Assembly (NCBI RefSeq): GCF_021216675.1
Contig: NZ_CP086120.1
Coordinates: 5,020,501-5,084,500 of the forward strand
Direction of reading: 5' to 3'
Source: Streptomyces gobiensis
Lineage (GTDB): Bacteria > Actinomycetota > Actinomycetes > Streptomycetales > Streptomycetaceae
DNA length: 64,000 bases
The translations under genes were made by a program, and so were the position numbers. The notes under the pieces were generated by a model. That model was not told the origin of the DNA, searched no databases, and saw nothing but the letters and a program-made list of their open reading frames with translations. Positions 56,806 to 63,408 of the stretch are shown one piece after another; the first letter of the stretch is position 1, and each line of letters starts with the position of its first letter.

Positions 56806-58632
56806 TTGCGCGAGTTCACCGTCCCAGCCCTGGTGACGGCGCCCCAGGTTGGAGGGCTGGCGGACGCCGTCTTCGACCATGCCGACGCGGATCCGTACCA
56901 GGTGTCGCTGGCCCGTAAGGACGCCGACGGACACTGGCGGGACGTCACCGCGGGTGAGTTCCGCGACCAGGTGCTGGCTCTCGCGAAGGGGCTGCTGGCC
57001 GAGGGCGTGCGGTTCGGCGACCGGGTGGCGATCATGTCGCGTACCCGTTACGAGTGGACTCTCTTCGACTTCGCGCTCTGGTCCATCGGGGCCCAGCCGG
57101 TGCCGGTCTATCCGACCTCCTCGGCCGAGCAGGTGTACTGGATGCTCCATGACGCGGAGGTCTCGGCGGCCATCGTGGAGCATGAGGACCACGCCATGAC
57201 CGTCGGCTCGGTGATCGGCCGGCTGCCGCTGCTCAGAAAGCTGTGGCAGCTGGACTCGGGCGCCGAGGACGAGCTCCGGGCAGCCGGGGCGCGTATCGAC
57301 ACGGATGTGGTGCAGCGCCACCGGATGGCGCTGACCCCGGAGACCACGGCCACCATCATCTACACCTCCGGCACCATTGGCCGTCCCAAGGGGTGTGTGA
57401 TCACGCACGCCAATTTTATGTCCGAGTGCGACAACATCGTCGAGAAGTACGAGCCGGTCTTCCACTCCAAGCCCGGGGACCAGGCGTCCACGCTGCTGTT
57501 TCTGCCGCTGGCCCATGTCTTCGGGCGCATGGTGGAGGTCGCGGCGGTGCGCGGCCGGGTGAAGCTGGGCCACCAGCCGGATATGACCGCTGCCGCGCTC
57601 CTGCCCGACTTCGCCGCCTTCCGGCCGAGCTTCATCCTGGCCGTGCCGTACCTCTTTGAGCGGATCTTCAACGCCGCACGCCGCAAAGCGGAGGCCGAGG
57701 GGAAGCTGGGCCCCTTCGACAAGGCCGTGGAGGTGGCGGTGCGCTACGCCGAGGCGGTCGAGCACCAGTCGTTCGGGACAGGCCGGGGACCGGGCGCTGT
57801 GCTGCGGATACAGCACCAGATCTTCGACAAGCTCGTCTACGGCAAACTGCGGGACGCGATGGGCGGCCGCTGCCGGCACGCCATGTCGGGCGGCTCAGCG
57901 ATGGAACGGCGGCTGGGGCTGTTCTTCGACGGCGCGGGCATGCGGATCTTCGAGGGATACGGTCTGACGGAGTCGACCGCGGCAGCGGTCGCCAACCCAC
58001 CCGAACGGACGCGCTTCGGCACGGTGGGCCGTCCGGTACCGGGGACGACGGTGCATGTCGCGGAGGACGGCGAGATCTGGCTGCACGGGGGCCAGATCTT
58101 CCAGGGCTACCACAACCACCCCAAGGCCACCGATGAGGCGCTGCACGACGGCTGGCTGGCCACCGGTGATCTGGGCTCACTGGACGAGGACGGCTATCTG
58201 ACGATTACCGGGCGGAAGAAAGAGATCCTGGTGACGTCCGGCGGTAAGAGCGTGGCGCCCGCGCAGCTGGAGAACCGGGTGCGGGCGCACCCGCTGGTGG
58301 CCCAGTGTGTCGTGGTGGGCAACGACCGCCCGTATGTGGCCGCGCTGGTCACCCTGGACCCGGAGGCAGTGGCGCACTGGCTGTCGATGCGGCACAAGCC
58401 GGAGCTGCCCCCTGCGGAGCTGGTGCGTGACGCGGATCTGGAGAAGGAAATCCGGCGGGCGGTGGTCGCCGCGAACACGCAGGTGTCGCAGGCGGAGTCG
58501 ATCCGGACGTTCCGGATACTGGGCGCTCAGTTCACCGAGGAGTACGGGCTGTTGACGCCTTCGCTGAAGTTGAAGCGGAAGGCGATTGAAAAGGCTTACG
58601 CGGTGGAGATCGAGGCGCTGTACCGCACTTAG
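56806..58632 (+). CDS. long-chain fatty-acid-CoA ligase (AMP-forming)
   Basis: The 608-residue adenylate-forming enzyme shows ATP-binding motifs in ATIIYTSGTIGRPKGCVITH, IFEGYGLTESTAAAVANP (A5), WLATGDLGSLDEDGYLTITG (A7-A8) and KSVAPAQLENRVR, with C-terminal Lys in LKLKRKAIEKAY. The P-loop has Ile where the family usually has Thr (TSGTTG). The start is a TTG at 56806 eight bases after GAGGAG, giving LREFTVPALVTAPQVGGLAD; the frame upstream is not family-like. It activates fatty acids as acyl-CoA for lipid synthesis or degradation. Confidence 0.92.
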   Translation: MREFTVPALVTAPQVGGLADAVFDHADADPYQVSLARKDADGHWRDVTAGEFRDQVLALAKGLLAEGVRFGDRVAIMSRTRYEWTLFDFALWSIGAQPVPVYPTSSAEQVYWMLHDAEVSAAIVEHEDHAMTVGSVIGRLPLLRKLWQLDSGAEDELRAAGARIDTDVVQRHRMALTPETTATIIYTSGTIGRPKGCVITHANFMSECDNIVEKYEPVFHSKPGDQASTLLFLPLAHVFGRMVEVAAVRGRVKLGHQPDMTAAALLPDFAAFRPSFILAVPYLFERIFNAARRKAEAEGKLGPFDKAVEVAVRYAEAVEHQSFGTGRGPGAVLRIQHQIFDKLVYGKLRDAMGGRCRHAMSGGSAMERRLGLFFDGAGMRIFEGYGLTESTAAAVANPPERTRFGTVGRPVPGTTVHVAEDGEIWLHGGQIFQGYHNHPKATDEALHDGWLATGDLGSLDEDGYLTITGRKKEILVTSGGKSVAPAQLENRVRAHPLVAQCVVVGNDRPYVAALVTLDPEAVAHWLSMRHKPELPPAELVRDADLEKEIRRAVVAANTQVSQAESIRTFRILGAQFTEEYGLLTPSLKLKRKAIEKAYAVEIEALYRT

Positions 58633-58771
58633 GTCCCGGGGCCGGGGTGGGGGTTCCCCTATCCCGCCCCCTTCCCAGCTGTACCGATATGCGGCTCCGC
58701 CGCGTGGCGGGGCTTCGCCCCGGGCCCCCGGGGTTTGACGGGTGCGGGCTGCCCGGCGCTGGACGCATCTG

Positions 58772-58807
58772 CGGGTGCGGGGGCGGGGTGTCCCGCCCCC
58801 GCACCCG
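58772..58807. terminator. bidirectional GC hairpin terminator
   Basis: GGGTGCGGGGGCGGG pairs perfectly with CCCGCCCCCGCACCC around GTGT, extended by one further C-G pair. It lies between the convergent acyl-CoA ligase and His-rich membrane protein genes. Confidence 0.8.
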
Positions 58808-58819
58808 TGGGCTTCGGTC

Positions 58820-59578
58820 TCAGTGGCCGTGGGGTTCGTCGTCGTGCCCGTGGTCTGCGGGCTCCTTCGACGGCTCTGGCGTGCTGGACTCATGCGCGGA
58901 GGGGGCGGGCGAGGCTTCCTCCGTCGCATCCCCATCGGCGTCCGTGCCGGGGCGGGTCTCCTGCGGCTCGGTGCCCTGGTTGTGGCCGGCGTCGTCACCG
59001 TCGCGGTGGCCGTCGTGGTGGCCGTCGTCACCGTGCGGAGCCGACTCCTCCGCCGTGCCGTGGCTGTGGCTGTGGCTCACAGCGCCCTCGACCGCAGGCA
59101 CCGTCATGCCCACCACCACCGCACTCGCCGCACCGACCAGCACCACCGCCCGCAGCGAGGAGGCAAAACCACGGGAGGCGCGCCGCCGCATCTGCCACAG
59201 CGCCACCAGGCAGATCACCACCTCGAAGGCCACGGCGGTGGCACCCACCCGGGTGACCTCCTCGGGCACCCCCGCGCTGGGGCCCACCGGTACCCCCGCC
59301 GTCCGGCTGACCGCCCACATCGCGATGACGCCCGCGTTGGCGAGTAGACCGAGCAGCATGACGACCCGGCCGGAGGCCCGCAGGGCCGCCACCGCCCAGC
59401 CGGTCTGGAAGGCGCCGACGGCGTAGAAGAACACCCCGGCGACCCACCACTCGGCGTGGTGGTCCGCGGCCGACGCGATATGGATCGCGGCCGCCCCCAG
59501 CGAGGCGAACGCCGCGACGATACGGCCGGCGCCCACATCCGCCAGGACGCGCCCTTCGTTCCTGTTCGTGATCTCCAT
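58820..59578 (-). CDS. membrane protein with histidine-rich C-terminal tail
   Basis: The 252-residue protein has five or so predicted transmembrane helices (IVAAFASLGAAAIHIASAAD, WWVAGVFFYAVGAFQTGWAV, VVMLLGLLANAGVIAMWAVS, VAFEVVICLVALWQM, AVVLVGAASAVVVGMTVPAV). A tail of about 85 residues dominated by His, Asp and Glu follows (AVSHSHSHGTAEES, HGDDGHHDGHRDGDDAGH, DHGHDDEPHGH). This suggests extracytoplasmic binding of a transition metal (nickel, copper or zinc). No family name is recognised. A small secreted protein is encoded 91 bp upstream on the same strand. Confidence 0.75.
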   Translation of the reverse strand: MEITNRNEGRVLADVGAGRIVAAFASLGAAAIHIASAADHHAEWWVAGVFFYAVGAFQTGWAVAALRASGRVVMLLGLLANAGVIAMWAVSRTAGVPVGPSAGVPEEVTRVGATAVAFEVVICLVALWQMRRRASRGFASSLRAVVLVGAASAVVVGMTVPAVEGAVSHSHSHGTAEESAPHGDDGHHDGHRDGDDAGHNQGTEPQETRPGTDADGDATEEASPAPSAHESSTPEPSKEPADHGHDDEPHGH

Positions 59579-59669
59579 ATGCAACTGTCCAATCCGTTCT
59601 GTCCGAAGGAAATCGAGAAGCCTTCCTTGTGCGTGCTGCTGGCGCTGGCAGCGGCACGCGGCGTGGCTT

Positions 59670-60035
59670 CTAGATCCGCAGCACGGACAGAGCGGCCAGG
59701 GACGGTTTCGGAGGAGACCGGGACGGCACCGTGGCGCCGCGCCACAGGAGAGCAGGGTGCAGGTCGTCCAGCAGGGTTGTGGAGCGGCCTGCGGCCAGAA
59801 TCCAGGGATGGGGTCCGCCGCTGGTGACTATCTCGCAGGCGGTTTCATCATGACCGCTGTCGTCATGCGATTCGACGCCGCACGCCTGCGGCGTCGAGAA
59901 CGACGCGGCCACAACCGCCAGTGCGTCGTCGGGATGACCTGGCAGATGCGTGGCCGGCCCGGCGAACCCGTGGCCCACAGCGAGCACGGGGATGGCGACA
60001 AGCGCCAGCCAGCGCATCACCGGTCCGGCGCGCAT
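59670..60035 (-). CDS. small secreted protein of unknown function
   Basis: The 121-residue protein has an N-terminal hydrophobic signal (MRWLALVAIPVLAVGHGFAG), a mid section with Cys and His (QACGVESHDDSGHDETACEI) that could bind metal, and a C-terminal SLAALSVLRI. The start is the ATG at 60035 with GGGAGA upstream. It lies upstream of the His-rich membrane protein gene, and the two may form a metal-related operon (inference). About 360 bp upstream (60036-60400) contain no gene I recognise. Confidence 0.55.
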   Translation of the reverse strand: MRAGPVMRWLALVAIPVLAVGHGFAGPATHLPGHPDDALAVVAASFSTPQACGVESHDDSGHDETACEIVTSGGPHPWILAAGRSTTLLDDLHPALLWRGATVPSRSPPKPSLAALSVLRI

Positions 60036-60399
60036 CCTATGGTCTCCCTTCGAGGCCCTGTCGTTTGTGGCCGCCTACCCAGTGCACCCAGGCACATGTC
60101 CCAGCCCCGCGCACGGCAGGCACCGGGAGCGGGCCGGAAGCCCCTTGGCGCCGTGCGCTCCGTGACCGCAGCTCACCACCGCGCTGCGGTCACGGCCGGA
60201 CCGGGGCGGGTCGCCCCGCATCGTGCGGCCGCGCCGCCCGCCTACGCGGACTTGTTGACCATGGTCTTGCCGCAGCAGCATGTCGGGCTCTGCTGCCCGC
60301 TGCGGGGCAGCGGTAGACCTCACCCTCGCGGAACGGCATGGTCCTCGTCTCTCTCGTCACGTCCGCCGCCGCATCCGCACCGGCGGCGGCCCGCTGCCC

Positions 60400-60477
60400 C
60401 TACCCCGTGACGCCGATCATGGACTCCCAGTCCGTCAAAGCGGCCGAGACGGTCGGGAAGGCGTCCCGCGGCTACGA
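60400..60477 (+). pseudogene. IS5-family transposase fragment
   Basis: About 26 codons read VTPIMDSQSVKAAETVGKAS and RGYDA, the conserved first catalytic Asp block (DSQSVKxA) of IS5/IS4-type transposases. The fragment ends exactly where the duplicated segment begins (60478). Confidence 0.75.
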
Positions 60478-61215
60478 CGCGGTGGTGAGACCGGCGGCGT
60501 GGGTGAGGAGGCGCGCGGTGTGTGTTCCGCCGAGGAGGGCGTGGTCGGTGGTGGTGGGGCGGCAGCGGTCGAGGTCCGGTACGTACTCGGTCATGACGAC
60601 GCCTGCGTGGTCGGTGTCGGGCTCTTCGAGGTGTACGGGCCAGCCGCGGCCGTGCAGCGCGTCGGCGAACTCCTGGGAGTGCTGGCTGTCGATGACGACG
60701 TCCGCCGTGCCGTGGACGAGCCAGACCGGCAGCGGAGGGGCGGATGTTCGGGCCAGATCGCTCAGCGGGCTGTTGCCTGTGGTGCGGGATGGCCAGTCGT
60801 AGCGGGCGGCGATGCTGAGGGCCGCCATGGGGCGCCAGCCACCGAAGAGATCGGGACGCAGCGCGATACCCACGGCTGCCGGGCCGCCCGCCGACCATCC
60901 GGCGAGTACCAGGCGGTCGGCGCCGCCGCCGGGAGAGGCCGCGTACTCCCGGGCGAACTCCAGGGAATCCAGCAGGTGTGCACGCCCACCATCGGGTGCG
61001 TCGGAGCGCCAGTCGGGCACGAGGACGGCCGCGCCTAACCGCGCTGCCGTCTCCGCCAGTGGCTGGAGCACATCCCGCTCGTCCGGCCCTCGCCCATGCC
61101 AGAGCAGCACGGTAGGCAGCGAGCCCGGATCTGCGGCCCCAGGGCGGTAGATGTCGATCGGCTTGCCGTTAAGCCCATGTGCGAGGGCGTGGGTCACACC
61201 GAACGCTGTGGTCAC
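60472..61215 (-). CDS. alpha/beta hydrolase (copy B)
   Basis: The 247-residue near-twin of the gene at 40553-41299 has the same catalytic elements: HGRGPDERDV, Ser in VLAGWSAGGPAAVGIAL, the acid in WLVHGTADVVID and His in EEPDTDHAGVVMTEY. Its stop codon (TAG at 60472-60474) lies inside the adjoining IS5 transposase fragment, so the last residues differ from copy A. The GTG start at 61213-61215 overlaps the stop of the upstream DUF397 gene (GTGA), indicating translational coupling. In copy A the two genes are separated. Confidence 0.82.
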   Translation of the reverse strand: MTTAFGVTHALAHGLNGKPIDIYRPGAADPGSLPTVLLWHGRGPDERDVLQPLAETAARLGAAVLVPDWRSDAPDGGRAHLLDSLEFAREYAASPGGGADRLVLAGWSAGGPAAVGIALRPDLFGGWRPMAALSIAARYDWPSRTTGNSPLSDLARTSAPPLPVWLVHGTADVVIDSQHSQEFADALHGRGWPVHLEEPDTDHAGVVMTEYVPDLDRCRPTTTDHALLGGTHTARLLTHAAGLTTAS

Positions 61216-61457
61216 GCTGGGTCGCTCCTGGCGCTTTGGGGGAAGTTCCCGCCCTTGATGGCTGTGACGAACGATGCCCAGCCGTCCGCAGGGAAGACCA
61301 GCGCTGGGCCGCCCGGATTTTTGGAGTCGCACACGGGGGCGATGGCGGGGTAAGCATCGGTGATCTCAAGGCAGCTGCCATTGCTGCCCCCGCTGTAGCT
61401 TGACTTGCGCCATGCGCTCAGCGTCGACGCGTCGGCTATGTGCTTACCGCAATGCAT
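61212..61457 (-). CDS. DUF397 protein (copy B, first)
   Basis: The 81-residue DUF397 protein reads WRKSSYSGGSNGSCLEI, then PGGPALVFPADGWASF. It is orthologous within the duplication to 41381-41608. It is preceded not by a whole XRE gene but by the orphan 3' end of one (61444-61490), then by a second DUF397 gene. It is coupled to the hydrolase gene by a 4-bp overlap. Confidence 0.86.
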   Translation of the reverse strand: MHCGKHIADASTLSAWRKSSYSGGSNGSCLEITDAYPAIAPVCDSKNPGGPALVFPADGWASFVTAIKGGNFPQSARSDPA

Positions 61458-61490
61458 GCTCGTATTCCTCTGCAACAGCCCTGATCAGGG
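61444..61490 (-). pseudogene. orphan 3' end of an A-type XRE(DUF5753) gene
   Basis: Codons for LIRAVAEEYEHALR and a TAA match the end of the XRE gene of copy A (41595-41640). Upstream the sequence switches abruptly to the second DUF397 gene of this locus. Confidence 0.8.
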
Positions 61491-61514
61491 GGTGGGTCGC
61501 AACGGACGCTGTGG

Positions 61515-61760
61515 TCAGGCCGGGTTGCTCCTGGCGCTTTTGGGCAAGTTCCCGCCCTTGATGGCAGCGACGAACGATGCCCAGCCGTCCGCACGGAAGA
61601 CAACCGCCGGGCCACGCGGGTTCTTGGAGTCCCGCACGGGGACGCCAGCGGTGTAGCAGTCGCTAACCTCGAGGCAGTCGCCATTTCCGCCCCCGCTGTA
61701 GCTTGACTTGCGCCAACCGGTGAGGGCAGACGCGTCTGGGATGACATGCTCAGTGCTCAT
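61515..61760 (-). CDS. DUF397 protein (copy B, second)
   Basis: The 81-residue DUF397 protein reads WRKSSYSGGGNGDCLEV, then PRGPAVVFRADGWASFVAAI. Its ATG at 61760 lies 11 bp inside the end of the B-type XRE gene, the standard coupling for this pair. Its 3' end and following 30 bp resemble those of the first DUF397 gene, so one arose by local duplication or gene conversion. Confidence 0.88.
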   Translation of the reverse strand: MSTEHVIPDASALTGWRKSSYSGGGNGDCLEVSDCYTAGVPVRDSKNPRGPAVVFRADGWASFVAAIKGGNLPKSARSNPA

Positions 61761-62568
61761 GGGAGTGTTCCTCTGCAACAGCTCTTGTAAGGGCTAGTGA
61801 ATCTTGCAATGGCAGTGCCTCGCTCAGGGCAAGATCGTAGATTGAGCGGCCCTCGGTGACCAGGGCCGGATCGTCCATGAGACGGCCGGTAAGCACTCCC
61901 TCGGTGTATGCGGCGGGTGCTGTGTCCGTGAAGCTCATGAGAGAGACCATGCCTTCCATGAGGGCGTGTGCCCCGACAGTGAATGGGAGTACGTGCAGCC
62001 TCAGACGCCCAGCCTCGGCCATGTCGGCAATTTTGGTGAGCTGTTCGGCCATGACATGCCGACCCCCGACTGTCCGTCGGAGCACAGCCTCATCCAGCAG
62101 CGTCCACACCACCGGGTGAGCCGGGTTGTCGAGGATGCGTGCTCGCTCTGTTCGGTTGACCACGCGCCGGTCAACATCCTCAGCCGTGTAGTTGGGGTGG
62201 TAGGCACGGAAGACAGCACGGGCATATGCCTGTGTCTGCAGCACTCCAGGTACCAGTAGCGCCGCGAATTGCCGGATCTCCGCTGCTTGCTGTTCCAACT
62301 CGGCGGCCTCGGCGAAGTGATCGGCGTAGCGGTGCTCCAGATCCTTCAGCCAGCGAGCGAACCAGCCGTCGGTGCCCAGAGCCTGATCGATACGGGTCGC
62401 GTCGTCCGGATTGGGCAGACGGCGTCCAGCCTCAATATGGCTGATCAGAGTGGGGGAGCAGACAACCTCTTCACTCAGTGCCTCTTGGGTCAAGTTGGCA
62501 GCCAGGCGCCTGCGGCGTAGCTCGTCGCCGTACTTCTGGCGGGCCGTACTGGGCTGCTTCTTCGTCAT
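61750..62568 (-). CDS. XRE-family DUF5753 transcriptional regulator (B type)
   Basis: The 272-residue protein has an N-terminal helix-turn-helix (YGDELRRRRLAANLTQEALS, SPTLISHIEAGRRLPNPDDA) and a DUF5753 domain (ALLVPGVLQTQAYARAVFRA, LRLHVLPFTVGAHALMEGM, YDLALSEALPLQDSLALTRA). It is paralogous but clearly divergent from the A-type regulator at 41595-42407, despite the almost identical flanks. It overlaps its DUF397 partner. Start ATG 62566-62568. It belongs to the Scr1/WhiJ-like class; the ligand or partner is unknown. Confidence 0.92.
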   Translation of the reverse strand: MTKKQPSTARQKYGDELRRRRLAANLTQEALSEEVVCSPTLISHIEAGRRLPNPDDATRIDQALGTDGWFARWLKDLEHRYADHFAEAAELEQQAAEIRQFAALLVPGVLQTQAYARAVFRAYHPNYTAEDVDRRVVNRTERARILDNPAHPVVWTLLDEAVLRRTVGGRHVMAEQLTKIADMAEAGRLRLHVLPFTVGAHALMEGMVSLMSFTDTAPAAYTEGVLTGRLMDDPALVTEGRSIYDLALSEALPLQDSLALTRAVAEEHSHEH

Positions 62569-62705
62569 CCATTAACTCCCCTACTTGAAAGCCTCGTTGT
62601 CAGCTTTCTCCCCCTAGCAGCGTAGCGGCCAGGACATCACGCTGTAAGCAGTTCGATACGCAGCGAAAGGGCCGAAGTGGCGGCCTCTGAACGGAGCAGA
62701 GCGAC

Positions 62706-63017
62706 ATGCGAATTTCCCACGCCCTCATTGCTATGGCCAGAACGGCGATCGCAGCCCTCTACGGACTGGAAAAGCAGCATCCGGCAACCGTCCAGAGCCC
62801 GCCTCAGCCACCACCAGCGCCGTGCCCGGAGCCTCCTGCGGCGCTGCCCCGGCATCGGAGTCCTTACGGCCTCCCGGAGCCTCCCTGTTATGTGGACGGT
62901 CAGCCGCTGGTGCGGCCGTACTTGGTGGAGTATGAGCGGCGGCAGCGCCGCCGTCTGGTCATGGCGGCGCACCACGGCATTGTCGTTGACTGCGTTGTCG
63001 TTGGGGGTGGCCGGTGA
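62706..63017 (+). CDS. micro-gene 1, copy B: small basic protein
   Basis: The 103-residue protein has an N-terminal helix (MRISHALIAMARTAIAALYG), a Pro-rich linker (QSPPQPPPAPCPEPPAALPR), and a conserved-looking C-terminal half (CYVDGQPLVRPYLVEYERRQ, AAHHGIVVDCVVVGG). CGGAGCAGAG precedes the ATG. This is the intact version of the frameshifted copy at 42718. It is divergent from the XRE gene and overlaps the next micro-gene by 4 bp. No family function is known. Confidence 0.7.
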   Translation: MRISHALIAMARTAIAALYGLEKQHPATVQSPPQPPPAPCPEPPAALPRHRSPYGLPEPPCYVDGQPLVRPYLVEYERRQRRRLVMAAHHGIVVDCVVVGGGR

Positions 63018-63235
63018 GTGGGTTGTGTGGTGCGCGGCGTCCTGCGTGGGTTGGCCTGCCGCCCCTGTGCGCCGCCCGGTTCTCCTGTGTCCGTCAGCAG
63101 GGGCATGACGGGTTGCACCGTGATGTCCATGGTGAGAGCTGGATCGACCCGGACTCCGAGCTGGCCGAATGTCTGGGTGTGGCTGTTGCTGCCGAGTATC
63201 TGCGGGCCATTCTCGGGTGGAGTGATGACCGGTGA
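63014..63235 (+). CDS. micro-gene 2, copy B: small Cys/His protein
   Basis: The 73-residue product is the same as that of 43016-43237 (LCGARRPAWVGLPPLCAARF, SCVRQQGHDGLHRDVHGE). It starts with a GTG overlapping the previous stop by 4 bp and ends by overlapping the next start by 4 bp. A zinc-binding fold is possible. Retention of both overlaps in both copies argues for translation as a unit. Confidence 0.65.
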   Translation: MSGLCGARRPAWVGLPPLCAARFSCVRQQGHDGLHRDVHGESWIDPDSELAECLGVAVAAEYLRAILGWSDDR

Positions 63236-63402
63236 CGATGACGATCAAGGTTTACCGGGTACGTCCGGACGGTCGCCGGATCACGGTCGTGCCACGGCGG
63301 ACCGTCGGCGAGAGCGACCCCACCCGGTTGCCCGGATCCCTGAGCTTCCCGCCGTGCAGCTGCCCGCGGTGCACACCCCGGCAGCCTGAAGGGGCGAAGT
63401 AA
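63232..63402 (+). CDS. micro-gene 3, copy B: 56-aa CxCxxC protein
   Basis: GTG at 63232 is coupled to the preceding stop. The product reads VTMTIKVYRVRPDGRRITVV and ends FPPCSCPRCTPRQPEGAK. Its stop is 6 bp from the convergent dhaL stop. Nearly all differences from the copy A gene are silent (for example CGC/CGG, CTC/TTG), which suggests purifying selection. Confidence 0.62.
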   Translation: MTMTIKVYRVRPDGRRITVVPRRTVGESDPTRLPGSLSFPPCSCPRCTPRQPEGAK

Positions 63403-63408
63403 GGCCCG

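Larger units (their letters stand above)
60478..61490. repeat. duplicated segment, left block of copy B
   Basis: Direct repeat of 40562-41640 containing hydrolase, DUF397 and the last about 15 codons of an A-type XRE gene. The copies differ by scattered substitutions and by a short deletion between hydrolase and DUF397. Confidence 0.85.

Noticed and set aside
55327..57879. 850-codon minus-strand frame
   Set aside because: Crosses the acyl-CoA ligase, symporter and propeller genes in the wrong frame; no domain.
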